64,000 bases of DNA from assembly GCA_009839745.1 (NCBI GenBank), contig VXPE01000045.1, forward strand, positions 28,718 to 92,717, given 5' to 3'. The DNA is from Candidatus Poribacteria bacterium (GTDB lineage Bacteria; Poribacteria; WGA-4E; WGA-3G). This document shows, piece by piece, positions 1 to 8,549 of this stretch; within the stretch, counting starts at the first letter, position 1; the number at the start of each line of letters is the position of its first letter. Under the pieces are notes generated by a model. That model was not told where the DNA came from. It was given only the letters and a program-made list of their open reading frames with translations, and made no database searches. A program made the position numbers and the translations under genes.

Positions 1-1
1 T

Positions 2-73
2 GGCAGTGTCTTACTCGTCAATGCAGCAGCGATTGTGCTAAGGGTGTATCTCCGAACTCGGAAAAAGTGGTAG
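2..73 (+). CDS. C-terminal end of a PstA/PstC-type permease (partial)
   Basis: An open frame enters from the left edge and stops with TAG at 71-73. Its last 23 residues are hydrophobic then strongly basic, ending L-R-T-R-K-K-W. That is how PstA and PstC phosphate permeases commonly end: a last membrane helix, then a short Arg/Lys tail closing in K-W or R-W. The downstream genes are PstB- and PstA-like, so a phosphate-transporter permease is the natural reading. Only the tail is visible, so PstA and PstC cannot be told apart and another membrane protein is possible. Confidence 0.55.
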   Translation, partial: GSVLLVNAAAIVLRVYLRTRKKW

Positions 74-160
74 GATGGCTGTCAGCGGTCAGAAGAATAG
101 TCGGCTGTCGGTAAGAGGGTTTTGGATCACCAGACGCTTCTTAAGTATTCCGCAAAGATC

Positions 161-175
161 GCGAGTACAACTCGC
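161..175. repeat. Short intergenic palindrome
   Basis: Six-base arms GCGAGT and ACTCGC with a 3-base loop, lying between the permease tail and the K+ channel gene. It is one of many small hairpins scattered through the window. There is no T-tract, so it is not an obvious terminator. Confidence 0.5.
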
Positions 176-248
176 TCCTACAAGAAAACATTGCCGCCGA
201 ATTACCCAATTAAGTTAAGCTTCATACGGTTTTCGACAACTATAAAGA

Positions 249-1007
249 ATGAACAAAGAGAAATTACGAGCGATCATTGAAGGAAACATTGTCAGCGGAA
301 TAATCCAGTTCCTGATTCTCGCTTCCGCTGTCGTCTTTGTGCTTGAATCTGATAGTGAGGACCCCCATGCCCCTCACTTCATTTTGTTGGACTCGGTATT
401 TTTTGGTCTATTTTCGATCGAATATATCCTACGCGTCTATATGGAACCCAGAAAGCGGGATTTCATTTTCAGTTTCTATGGCATCATAGACCTACTCGCG
501 ATTCTACCATCTCTGTTCCTTTTGCCGGGCTTCCGTGTACTTAGAATACTACGGTTTCTACGAATTTTCAGGATCTTCAAAGCGACCCGATTTATTTTAG
601 CGGTAGACCGACTCACCGAGGCATTGAATGAAATCCGACGGGAACTTTTGGCACTGGTCATCCTGTCATTAATGTTAGTCTATCTCGCTGCGTGTGGTAT
701 CCATTATTTTGAAAGAGAAAAGCAACCCGAAGAATTCGGAACCATTCTTGATTCCATGTGGTGGGCTATTGTAACACTCACAACAGTCGGTTACGGAGAT
801 GTCTATCCGATAACACCGGGTGGCAAAATTTTCACTGCCCTTGTCACTCTTGTTGGCGTGGGATTAATCGCCATCCCGTCTGGACTCTTAGCCTCAGTTT
901 TAACGGAAGCACGGGTGGAACGGAAAATAGAGGAAGAAAGTGAAGAAAACGTGAAAAACGCATCCACGGAAGGCAGTGACGCAACACATGCAAACAAATA
1001 CCCCTAA
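249..1007 (+). CDS. Voltage-gated potassium channel (Kv-type, 6 TM)
   Basis: A 252-residue single-subunit K+ channel of the ion-transport (PF00520) family, acting in the cytoplasmic membrane as a tetramer. Six membrane segments can be placed at about 15-33, 47-63, 75-92, 96-114, 133-152 and 193-218. S4 is a textbook voltage sensor: basic residues at every third position (R96, R99, R102, R105, R108, K111). The selectivity filter is T-V-G-Y-G-D at 179-184. The tail after S6 is short, acidic and hydrophilic, with no RCK or cyclic-nucleotide domain. The next gene starts inside its 3' end, so it is probably cotranscribed with the Pst-type genes. That neighbourhood is unusual for a K+ channel and suggests membrane-potential or K+ control alongside phosphate uptake (inference). 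Confidence 0.93.
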   Translation: MNKEKLRAIIEGNIVSGIIQFLILASAVVFVLESDSEDPHAPHFILLDSVFFGLFSIEYILRVYMEPRKRDFIFSFYGIIDLLAILPSLFLLPGFRVLRILRFLRIFRIFKATRFILAVDRLTEALNEIRRELLALVILSLMLVYLAACGIHYFEREKQPEEFGTILDSMWWAIVTLTTVGYGDVYPITPGGKIFTALVTLVGVGLIAIPSGLLASVLTEARVERKIEEESEENVKNASTEGSDATHANKYP

Positions 1008-1773
1008 CGGTTCACAAAGCGCGCCTCTAATTGAGATTACCGATCTGAAGGTGCATTATGGAAACACCTCCGCCCTGAACGGTGTCTCCTTCGATGTATA
1101 TCAGAACGAGATCCTCGGTATCATTGGTCCTGCGCAATCCGGTAAAACAACGCTCCTGAAAGTTATCAACAGAACATTGGAATTTACGCCGGACACAACC
1201 GTAGCAGGATCGGTGAAACTCGATGGCGAAGATATTAGCACAATTAGCGATGTCTACGGCTTACGCCGCCGGATCGGTATGGTGCAGCCCTTACCGGTGG
1301 GGCTGCCGCTTTCCATCTATGATAACGTGGCTTTTGCACCACGCACAGCCGGTATCCGCGCAAGATCGGAATTAGACGAAATCGTTGAACGGTGTTTACA
1401 GCAAGCAGCACTCTGGGAAGAGGTGAAGGACCGGTTGAACACGCTCGGCACTAAATTATCGGGTGGACAACAACAACGCTTGACGATCGCGCGTGCGCTT
1501 TCGCATCAACCAGACATCCTCTGCCTCGACGAATTCTCAATCGCTGTTGATCCTGTTACAACGATGCGTATTGAAGAGGTGCTCAAAACTTTACGAACAG
1601 AAATGACGATTCTGCTCGTCACGAATTTGGTGCAACAGGCAAAACGGTTGGCGAACCGCACTGCCTTTTTTCTCAACGGGGACCTCATCGAAATTGATAC
1701 AACAGATATAATTTTCTCTGAAAATCCATCAGAGCAAGCGACTTACGACTACGTGAACGGGACCTTTGGATAA
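988..1773 (+). CDS. pstB: PstB-type ABC ATPase 1 (altered Q-loop and H-switch)
   Basis: ATP-binding subunit of a phosphate-type ABC importer, 261 aa from the ATG at 988; an in-frame GTG at 976 is an alternative. Both overlap the end of the K+ channel gene. Walker A (GPAQSGKT, 47-54), Walker B with catalytic Asp181-Glu182 and the signature LSGGQ (157-161) are intact. The PstB-like C-terminus (residues 225-261) ends near N-G-T-F-G. Two conserved positions differ. The Q-loop, normally M-V-F-Q, reads M-V-Q-P, so Pro101 sits where Gln belongs. The H-switch His, normally V-T-H-N, is Asn213 (V-T-N-L). This site should hydrolyse ATP poorly by itself, while its signature can serve a partner subunit (inference; see the paralogues at 1814 and 3459). 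Confidence 0.88.
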   Translation: MQTNTPNGSQSAPLIEITDLKVHYGNTSALNGVSFDVYQNEILGIIGPAQSGKTTLLKVINRTLEFTPDTTVAGSVKLDGEDISTISDVYGLRRRIGMVQPLPVGLPLSIYDNVAFAPRTAGIRARSELDEIVERCLQQAALWEEVKDRLNTLGTKLSGGQQQRLTIARALSHQPDILCLDEFSIAVDPVTTMRIEEVLKTLRTEMTILLVTNLVQQAKRLANRTAFFLNGDLIEIDTTDIIFSENPSEQATYDYVNGTFG

Positions 1774-1784
1774 GAAAAAAAACG

Positions 1785-1801
1785 GGCTGGGTAACCCAGC
1801 C
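1785..1801. repeat. Palindromic element, GGCTGGGT/ACCCAGCC type
   Basis: Eight-base arms with a 1-base loop, followed by TCTACG. Related hairpins with GGG/CCC cores and a CCTACG-like flank occur at 21791, 53456, 55528 and 59834. It sits between the pstB-like genes if the second starts at ATG 1814, and would be translated if the upstream TTG at 1766 were used. A mobile-type palindrome here favours the later start. Confidence 0.6.
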
Positions 1802-1813
1802 TCTACGAAAAAG

Positions 1814-2578
1814 ATGAATTATAGCATTGAAACTGAAAATCTCAACCTCTGGTATGGTGACTTCCAAGCCCTCATTGATGTGAGCGTCAGGATACGCGAC
1901 GGCCAAATAACTTCGCTTATCGGTCCTTCTGGATGTGGGAAATCAACACTATTGCGCTGCTTCAACCGCGTCAATGAACGCTACGGTAACGTTACGACGA
2001 AAGGGACAATCGAGATTCTGGGAAAAAATATCTATGATGCGGATGTCTCTTTGCCGGAACTCCGAAAAGCCGTGGGTATGGTGTTCCAAAGACCAAATCC
2101 ATTGCCGATTTCAGTCTACGAAAATATACTGTTCGGTTTGCGTATCCACTCTCCAATACGGAGTATGACCCGAACAGAATCAGATCAGATTGTTGAAGAG
2201 GCACTTACATCCGTCTTCCTCTGGGAGGATCTGAAGGACAAATTGAAGGTGCGGGCGACATCACTCCAACTTGAACAGCAGCAAAAACTCTGTATCGCGC
2301 GTTTGCTACCGCTGAAACCCAAAGTCATTCTGATGGATGAACCCTGCTCCGCGTTAGACGCGAAAGGCACGCTCGCTGTTGAAGAACTCATGGAAGCCCT
2401 TGCGGGGACATATACATTCCTTATCGTAACGCACAACATGGCACAGGCACGGCGAGTCAGTACGGAGTGTATCTATATGTTCCTCGGCGAACTTATTGAA
2501 CACAGAGAAACACAAGCCCTCTTTGAAACACCTCAACACCCTAAAACCGCGGATTACGTCCAAATGCGATACGGATAA
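1814..2578 (+). CDS. pstB: PstB-type ABC ATPase 2 (degenerate signature motif)
   Basis: Second PstB paralogue, 254 aa from ATG 1814; a TTG at 1766 would add 16 residues encoded partly by a palindromic repeat and is less likely. Walker A (GPSGCGKS, 37-44), Q-loop Gln92 (M-V-F-Q-R-P-N-P), Walker B Asp175-Glu176 and H-switch His207 (V-T-H-N-M) are all canonical for PstB. The ABC signature is not: LSGGQ is replaced by L-Q-L-E-Q (151-155), losing the Ser and both Gly residues that contact the gamma-phosphate of the opposite subunit. This is the mirror image of the losses in the other two ATPases here, so it is expected to work as one half of a heterodimer (inference). Confidence 0.88.
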   Translation: MNYSIETENLNLWYGDFQALIDVSVRIRDGQITSLIGPSGCGKSTLLRCFNRVNERYGNVTTKGTIEILGKNIYDADVSLPELRKAVGMVFQRPNPLPISVYENILFGLRIHSPIRSMTRTESDQIVEEALTSVFLWEDLKDKLKVRATSLQLEQQQKLCIARLLPLKPKVILMDEPCSALDAKGTLAVEELMEALAGTYTFLIVTHNMAQARRVSTECIYMFLGELIEHRETQALFETPQHPKTADYVQMRYG

Positions 2579-2622
2579 GAATAACTGTCAGCCATCAGTT
2601 TCCGTCATTAGGATACCCAATC

Positions 2623-3450
2623 ATGAATTCCTCAATGATCCGTTCAGAACTCAGAAAAAAAATCGCTTTGCAGGGGGGGGCTGTCATTATAGTGGGAGCC
2701 GTGTTTGTTTTTTTCTGGAACAACCTTAGAAAAACAGCGGAGGCTCACATTCAAACGTCATCAACCTCTCGTATCTCCGGTATATTGCCCAGTCTCATCA
2801 GCGATCTCAATCTGATTCTACCCATCAGCCTTTTGGCGGTTTTATTCGGGGTAGCTTGCGCTTTTTACTTAGAAGAATGGTGTCCAGTAACAAGTTGGAT
2901 TCGAGGTTTTATCGGAAGCCAAGTCAACTTTTTGACTGAAATTCCTTCACTCTTATACGGACTTTTAGCAATCATGGTTATTTTCAGCGACACCGGCGTT
3001 CTCAAAGAGATCGGCGCCCTTCCGCCTGCCGAGAACGTGAATGAATCTGGATCAGAAGTCGCTCTCTTTCAACGGAACACGTTGGTGTTTTACGCAGAGA
3101 CTTTAATTTTCATTCTGATGGCAATGCCAATAGCAATCAAAACAACCCAAGAGGCACTTCGATCTGTTGCGACACCCATCCGTGAATCTGCCTACGTCTT
3201 AGGTGCCACTCAATGGCAAGTCTTAACGAAACAGGTCGTGCCGCTTGCCTTTCCAAAAATGCTTGCAGGCGGATGTCGATCGATGTCTCGGGCACTCGCG
3301 GGAGCTGCCTTACTTATCGGTATCCATATACCGAGCCATACAACAGGTCCCAGAGGCATACCCGATAGATTCGTGTTATTCTTAGGCGGAGCACTGCTAT
3401 TGAGCACTATTTCCAGCTTTTTAACGATTGAATCCGGAACCCATAAGTAA
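2623..3450 (+). CDS. pstA: PstA-type phosphate ABC permease
   Basis: Membrane subunit of a phosphate-type ABC importer, 275 aa, with about six membrane spans at 18-34, 62-82, 98-118, 150-170, 215-240 and 246-264. The cytoplasmic coupling loop is recognisable as E-S-A-Y-V-L-G-A (about 188-195) running into V-V-P-L-A-F-P. AGGA lies 9 nt before the ATG. It sits between two pairs of ATPase genes, and no PstC partner or PstS binding protein is visible except the permease tail at the left edge. The loop around residues 130-150 is longer and more polar than usual for PstA. It may form a homodimer or pair with the permease ending at position 73. Confidence 0.85.
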   Translation: MNSSMIRSELRKKIALQGGAVIIVGAVFVFFWNNLRKTAEAHIQTSSTSRISGILPSLISDLNLILPISLLAVLFGVACAFYLEEWCPVTSWIRGFIGSQVNFLTEIPSLLYGLLAIMVIFSDTGVLKEIGALPPAENVNESGSEVALFQRNTLVFYAETLIFILMAMPIAIKTTQEALRSVATPIRESAYVLGATQWQVLTKQVVPLAFPKMLAGGCRSMSRALAGAALLIGIHIPSHTTGPRGIPDRFVLFLGGALLLSTISSFLTIESGTHK

Positions 3451-3458
3451 AAAAAACG

Positions 3459-4232
3459 ATGCAGACGAAAACAGAAGACCCCATTCTGAGCACCCATAAC
3501 TTAAATGTGTGGTATGGCGATCATCAGATTCTGAACACCCTCTCGTTTGAGGTCCAACCGAGACAGGTAACAGCACTCATGGGTCCTGCCAATTGCGGTA
3601 AAAGCACACTTGTCCGGTGCTTCAATCGTTTAAATGACTTTACGCCGAATTTCAGGTTCAGCGGCGAAATACTTTTTAAAGGCAGTAACATGTATGCCAA
3701 AAAGGCAGATGTCACCGCCATTCGGAAAAAGATTGGAATGGTGTTCCGAAAACCTGAATTATTTCGTTGCTCTATCTATGGGAATGTGGCATACGGGGCT
3801 CGGATAGCAGGCATACAGCAATCTTCACACCTTGATAGCATCGTTCAGAAAAGCCTGCTAAGAGCCGGACTTTGGAATGAAGTGGAACCTATTTTGCACG
3901 GAGATCCAAAACATCTCTCAATCGGACAGCAACAACTTCTCTGTACGGCGCGGGCATTAGCGGTTGACCCCGAAATCCTGATATTTGATGAGCCGTGTGG
4001 GGAACTGGACCCGATCGCAACCGTTAAAATCGAGACGCTCATACGAGATCTCGCAAACGATTACACCCTTATCTTCGTCACGAATAAAAGGCGGCAAGCG
4101 GCGCGTGTTTCTGATGTCGCGGGGTTTCTCTACTGCGGGGAATTGATCGAATTCGGAACAACGGAAAAGATTTTCACAAATCCACAAGATACAAGAACAG
4201 AGCAATATGTGACAGGTGCTTTAAGCTATTAA
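3459..4232 (+). CDS. pstB: PstB-type ABC ATPase 3 (Q-loop Arg, H-switch Asn)
   Basis: Third PstB paralogue, 257 aa, starting 9 nt after pstA. Walker A (GPANCGKS, 42-49) and Walker B Asp177-Glu178 are intact, and the D-loop E-L-D-P-I-A-T is PstB-like. The Q-loop Gln is Arg97 (M-V-F-R-K-P), the H-switch His is Asn209 (V-T-N-K), and the signature is L-S-I-G-Q (153-157), one residue from canonical. So it shares the loss pattern of the first ATPase and complements the second. The coding frame is otherwise clean and well conserved, which argues for selection rather than decay. No good Shine-Dalgarno is visible; translation may be coupled to pstA. Confidence 0.87.
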   Translation: MQTKTEDPILSTHNLNVWYGDHQILNTLSFEVQPRQVTALMGPANCGKSTLVRCFNRLNDFTPNFRFSGEILFKGSNMYAKKADVTAIRKKIGMVFRKPELFRCSIYGNVAYGARIAGIQQSSHLDSIVQKSLLRAGLWNEVEPILHGDPKHLSIGQQQLLCTARALAVDPEILIFDEPCGELDPIATVKIETLIRDLANDYTLIFVTNKRRQAARVSDVAGFLYCGELIEFGTTEKIFTNPQDTRTEQYVTGALSY

Positions 4233-4252
4233 ATCTGGGCACGACTCCTTGT

Positions 4253-4286
4253 GCAAGCCTATAGAGGAGACCTGCGGGACAATATT
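4253..4286. repeat. Palindrome-family element (CGCAAGCC type) before phoU
   Basis: GCAAGCCTATAGAGG followed by TGCGG-ACAATATT. The same sequence recurs at 59973-60003 inside gspD (with GGCTTGCG completing the hairpin) and, in the opposite orientation, at 58306-58336. Here the right arm is altered by a few bases. If phoU were read from the GTG at 4249 the element would be translated; the ATG at 4300 leaves it outside the gene. Confidence 0.6.
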
Positions 4287-4299
4287 ACGCGGTGGTTTT

Positions 4300-4941
4300 A
4301 TGTTAGAACACGAGATCAAGGGACTTCAGCACAAAATATTAGAAATGGCGGGGCTTGCGGAACAGATGCTGCGGCAATCCATTGAATCCGTTTTAACGCG
4401 AGATAGCGCGTTAGCGGCACTCGTCATTGCTACAGACGATAGGATTGATCTGCTTGAAAACGAGATCGAGTCATTGTGTATCCAACTCATCGCACTCCAT
4501 CAACCCGTAGCCATAGAACTCCGGTTTCTAACAACAGCGATGAAGGTTAACTATAACGTCGAAAGGATAGCGGACAAAAGCGTTTCTATCGCCAAACGGA
4601 GCATTGAGTTATCGGAGCATCCACCGGTCAAACCCTTCGTAGACCTCCCATACGTCGCACAGGTGATTCAAGCCATGGTTAAGGACGCAATAGATGCCTT
4701 CGTCAATCGGAACGCCGAACATGCCTTAGAAATTCGAGCACGCGACACTGAAGTTGACGAAATTTATGAAAAGATGCTCCACGAACTTCTGACAATTTTG
4801 AGCGAACATCCGAGACTTATCCAACCCGGTATCAGTCTGCTCCTCCTTTTTCGGCATTTGGAACGGATAGGCGACCTGGCGGCAAATATCAGTGAAGAGG
4901 TCTATTATCTCGTCAGGGGTGATGTCATTCGGCACACCTAA
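4300..4941 (+). CDS. phoU: Phosphate transport regulator PhoU
   Basis: Cytoplasmic regulator that links Pst-type transporters to phosphate signalling and restrains uptake. From ATG 4300 the protein is 213 aa, near the family norm of about 220, and begins L-E-H-E-I-K-G-L-Q-H-K-I-L-E-M like other PhoU N-termini. Two PhoU three-helix repeats are seen, each with the conserved acidic metal-binding pattern: D-D-R-I-D-L-L-E-N-E-I-E near residues 46-57, and R-D-T-E-V-D-E-I-Y-E around 147-156, followed by R-H-L-E-R-I-G-D-L-A-A-N-I at about 187-199. A GTG at 4249 would add a stretch encoded by a repeat. It is the last gene of the Pst-type operon and overlaps the convergent MscS gene by 4 nt. Confidence 0.92.
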   Translation: MLEHEIKGLQHKILEMAGLAEQMLRQSIESVLTRDSALAALVIATDDRIDLLENEIESLCIQLIALHQPVAIELRFLTTAMKVNYNVERIADKSVSIAKRSIELSEHPPVKPFVDLPYVAQVIQAMVKDAIDAFVNRNAEHALEIRARDTEVDEIYEKMLHELLTILSEHPRLIQPGISLLLLFRHLERIGDLAANISEEVYYLVRGDVIRHT

Positions 4942-6143
4942 GGGGTCGGCAGTTTTTGCGGCTCGGTGTCCGTTGGATACAAATGGACATCCCGTTGTGG
5001 GAAGGGGATCCTAATGTCGTGCTCCTTAAATTTTTCCCAAATCATAAAATGCAGATCGCTCGCAATATCAAAACGTTGAAAACAATCGGAAACCCATGCC
5101 AACAATTCAAAATTCAAGGACGATTCCCCGAAGTCAGTGAAGCGGACAAACGGTGCGGTGACGTTTTCCATAGCAGGATTGGGTTCTTTAATTATCTCCG
5201 GATGGGCGTGAGCGACTTCAAGTAGGAGCTTTTTGACAAGCGTCACATCTGAACTATACGATACACCCACCGGAATCTGAAGTCGATAGCGGTTATTATA
5301 GTGCGTGAGGTTATGAACAGATTCTGTAATCAGCTGAGAATTCGGGACGATAACTTCCTTTTCATCAAGGGCGACGATGATCGTTGACCGAAGATTGATG
5401 CTACCGACCCTCCCAAATATGTTAACGTCCATAATCTCCACGAGATCCCCAATTTTGATAGGGCGTTCAAAAATCAGAATAAATCCCGATATTAGGTTCG
5501 AGGCGATATTCTGTAAACCAAAACCGATCCCAATACTTAGCCCACCGAAAATTAAGGCTACACTTGTGAAACTCACACCGATCGTGTTGAGACTGATAAT
5601 GACCCCGATAATGATAAGGCTGAAGTGAAGGAAGCGGAGTAAAATAAACTGGGTATGATCCGCAATTTGAAAAGCCTGTAATACCTGTCGCCGTAGCACC
5701 CATTGAACATATTTTGAGAGAATAAACATCCCGAAGACAATTACAAACCCATAAAAAAGCCGCGCCAACGTTAATTTCGCGACTTCTGCAGTCGCATCGG
5801 GCTCTCCGGGTTTCTGAGAAGGTTGAAAAAGGTCGGTAAGCGGATAATCAAAAAGTTTACCAAAGAACCCAGTGCTAATCCCTGCAAGCCGGAATGCCAA
5901 ACCGATCCCAAAAATTAAGACGACCAGGAATAGCAGTGCCAGTAATCGATTTATGAGGGTTTGTGGGATCCCGAGCCTATTGAAAAGCCGCCGGAACCAT
6001 CGGCGTAAAAAACCTGCGATTGTCAATGTGGCTGTCAAAGTGACAATTAACCCAACAATTTGGATGACTCTCACAGGTTCCTCACCTAAAGTGATGACCC
6101 GTGTTTGAAATAAATCAAGAGCTTGTGGGATCAACTCATTCAT
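4938..6143 (-). CDS. MscS-family mechanosensitive channel
   Basis: Small-conductance mechanosensitive channel homologue, 401 aa from the ATG at 6143 (an immediately upstream TTG is not needed), with AGGCAGGG 4 nt before it. Membrane spans fall at about 25-43, 62-84, 125-145, 170-195 and 198-225. The last is the MscS pore helix, rich in Gly/Ala and followed by G-L-Q-N-I-A-S-N-L-I-S-G and E-R-P-I-K-I-G-D. The cytoplasmic beta and alpha/beta domains fill 230-390 and include V-P-N-S-Q-L. At 401 residues it is longer than E. coli MscS (286) because of two extra N-terminal helices. It is downstream of the SLC12-type transporter with a 15-nt gap, probably the same transcript, which fits osmotic ion control. 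Confidence 0.92.
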   Translation of the reverse strand: MNELIPQALDLFQTRVITLGEEPVRVIQIVGLIVTLTATLTIAGFLRRWFRRLFNRLGIPQTLINRLLALLFLVVLIFGIGLAFRLAGISTGFFGKLFDYPLTDLFQPSQKPGEPDATAEVAKLTLARLFYGFVIVFGMFILSKYVQWVLRRQVLQAFQIADHTQFILLRFLHFSLIIIGVIISLNTIGVSFTSVALIFGGLSIGIGFGLQNIASNLISGFILIFERPIKIGDLVEIMDVNIFGRVGSINLRSTIIVALDEKEVIVPNSQLITESVHNLTHYNNRYRLQIPVGVSYSSDVTLVKKLLLEVAHAHPEIIKEPNPAMENVTAPFVRFTDFGESSLNFELLAWVSDCFQRFDIASDLHFMIWEKFKEHDIRIPFPQRDVHLYPTDTEPQKLPTP

Positions 6144-6158
6144 CAAACCCTGCCTCTA

Positions 6159-8432
6159 TTAATCGATTGAAATCTGTTCAATTGCATGAACGAACAACAC
6201 GTCATTGGCTGCCTCGTAGGACTGTAGCGTTTTCGCCAATTTTTCAGAGTAGATATCTTCCCCTGTTAAACCTGCGATCACCAAATCGGTCTGAGAGGAT
6301 CGATGCTCTATCTCTTGCTCTAAAGCCGTCTGACTGCTGTAAGAGACGGACGTCACGTTATGCATTGAAATCGGAAGTCGCCCTTCCTTCATGAGCGTCG
6401 AAAGTCTGTTCGCTTCCCGCTTAGCATCCGTGGCTTCGGAACAAGCGAAAAGCCGGATTTCGGCACGTCTCCAATCTGGATGCCCTACAATGATAAAGGC
6501 AAGCAAGAGCATCATTGGTGCGTTTTTCAAGTTGTCTTCCGTTACCCATACATCGATCGAGGAACGATACCCAAATCGGTATCCCGTGGATCGCAGGACC
6601 AGGACATTGAACAACGAATTCGCAACAAGGGGTATTCCTTCTTTAACTTCTTCGACCTCGTCAGGCCTGTCACGATCGAATTCAAGGAGAACACAATTAT
6701 TTGGCAACCCCGAAATCCCGGGCATCTGCAATATTTGTGTCAGGGCGAGTTGAAACGTCGGGCAAATTATGGAATCCACGAAGATACCGGCTCTGCTGAC
6801 CTCCGTCTTTTTAATCAAATCATCCACATGGATACGTGCTTGGAGTTCACTGGAAAACGAGTAGTCTCCAGGGAACAGACGGATGAAGTGTCCGAACCCA
6901 TGCCTGTGGCAAATCCAGCGTAGTAGATCGAAATGTCCGAGCCGTCCCTCTCCGAATCGGGTCATTGCGACAATCGAGGGGCGCCATCCGCCTTCAGACG
7001 AATTGACCCGACTTTTTTGTAAAGTAATCTGAAGCCATCGGGTTAACTGAAACATGGTGCCTTGAAAGATCGCCGTCAAGTCGCGTTGTCCCTTATGACT
7101 TCTGCGGAGTCCGAGGTAGGCCACCGCCATGAGTCCTATAGAAATGAAAGCATAGAGTGCGCTGATTTGGAACATCATCAAACCGCACATGACAGTCCCT
7201 AAGAGAGATAAGTACCAGCGAGAATGGAAGGTAGGGCGATACGAGGGATTACTCGCAAAGTGCTCCAGGAACGACACTGCACAGAGCGCGCCATAAGTTA
7301 CCATGAAGAACATCGTCAAGATCTGTGCGATGAAGTCCAATTCGCCGATCGCCACGAAAATGATCGCGATGATGCCTGACACAGATGTCGCATATACAGG
7401 TTCCTGCGACTCACCGACACCTTTTTCCATGAGACGGTTTAATTTCGGGATCGGTAGCACACTGTCTCGGGCAAGCATTTGCAATGTTCTCGGAGCCACC
7501 ATAATCGATCCGAGCGCAGAGGAAAGCGCAGCTGCCCCCAATCCGACGTAGATAGCGGGTCCCCACAGCGAAACCTTTGCCATGATAAACTCATCGGCAT
7601 CGAGTGCTTCAGGCGTGGCACTCTGACCGAGCTTAATCGCAACAAGCACATATATGACCATGCCTGCGAATGTTGCCCCGATCGTCCCGACGGGTATACT
7701 TCTTTGCGGATTTTTCAGATCACCAGATAACCCCAAACCTGCAATCATACCGGTAAATGCGGGAAAGCATGTGGCGAAAACGATGCCAAAACTGTCGGGA
7801 TTCTCAATACGTGCCGTAAGGTTCAATCCCTCGGGCCGAATTGATTCAGGTCCCTGTCCCAAAAGGAACGTAATTATGGACACTGCGAGGATTGCACACA
7901 CGCCCCATAGCACTCGAACCCCGCTCCCTGCGCCCTTCGTCAGCATCAGGACAAGAAGAAAGACGGTGAAGGGCAGACTTACCCACCGTGGGTCGGGAAT
8001 CAATCCATACGTCGTCGCGACCCAGTCATAAATAGGTTGAAAAGCCTGGGCAAACGCCACGATATAGAAGGCAACCGAGATGGCTTGGGAGATATACAGG
8101 GCAATTCCGATGGAGCCTCCGATACTCTCTCCGAACGAGCGACTAACAATATAGTATGCACCGCCACCCGCTACGCGACGATTCGTCGCAATCTCAGACA
8201 CCGCCAGAACCGTCGGAACCGTCACAAGATGCCCAAGTGCGATAACCATGAGGCTCCCCCAGAGCCCGGCGTGTGCAACGGCGTAACCGAACCGTAAAAA
8301 GAGAATAGCACCGAGAATCGTACTCACTGAAGCTAGGAACACGGGCGCGGTACCGAAACCGTGTCCTTGTTGGGAGCCTGGAGCATTACCGCCGAGTTGA
8401 GATTCAGACTGCTGTCCTTGATTTGAAAACAT
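6159..8432 (-). CDS. SLC12-type cation-chloride cotransporter (APC superfamily)
   Basis: A 757-aa secondary transporter resembling bacterial relatives of animal Na-K-Cl/K-Cl cotransporters. The ATG at 8432 has AAGGA 9 nt upstream; a TTG at 8438 is less likely. The membrane half (about 30-460) has roughly twelve helices and begins with G-A-I-L-F-L-R-F-G-Y, the hallmark first-helix motif of the SLC12 family, then G-G-G-A-Y-Y-I-V-S-R in helix 3. The remaining 300 residues are soluble and correspond to the SLC12 C-terminal regulatory domain. Ion selectivity cannot be read from sequence. A consensus promoter lies at 8550-8578 on the same strand. Confidence 0.9.
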   Translation of the reverse strand: MFSNQGQQSESQLGGNAPGSQQGHGFGTAPVFLASVSTILGAILFLRFGYAVAHAGLWGSLMVIALGHLVTVPTVLAVSEIATNRRVAGGGAYYIVSRSFGESIGGSIGIALYISQAISVAFYIVAFAQAFQPIYDWVATTYGLIPDPRWVSLPFTVFLLVLMLTKGAGSGVRVLWGVCAILAVSIITFLLGQGPESIRPEGLNLTARIENPDSFGIVFATCFPAFTGMIAGLGLSGDLKNPQRSIPVGTIGATFAGMVIYVLVAIKLGQSATPEALDADEFIMAKVSLWGPAIYVGLGAAALSSALGSIMVAPRTLQMLARDSVLPIPKLNRLMEKGVGESQEPVYATSVSGIIAIIFVAIGELDFIAQILTMFFMVTYGALCAVSFLEHFASNPSYRPTFHSRWYLSLLGTVMCGLMMFQISALYAFISIGLMAVAYLGLRRSHKGQRDLTAIFQGTMFQLTRWLQITLQKSRVNSSEGGWRPSIVAMTRFGEGRLGHFDLLRWICHRHGFGHFIRLFPGDYSFSSELQARIHVDDLIKKTEVSRAGIFVDSIICPTFQLALTQILQMPGISGLPNNCVLLEFDRDRPDEVEEVKEGIPLVANSLFNVLVLRSTGYRFGYRSSIDVWVTEDNLKNAPMMLLLAFIIVGHPDWRRAEIRLFACSEATDAKREANRLSTLMKEGRLPISMHNVTSVSYSSQTALEQEIEHRSSQTDLVIAGLTGEDIYSEKLAKTLQSYEAANDVLFVHAIEQISID

Positions 8433-8549
8433 CGTCAATTTTCCTTTCGTTCAGGGCACTGCACGCCTACAATGTAAGACGCAACACTCATAAATATATA
8501 TAGTGCCATGTTTCTGTTAACGGTTCACCCTTAATTAAATCATGTATTA

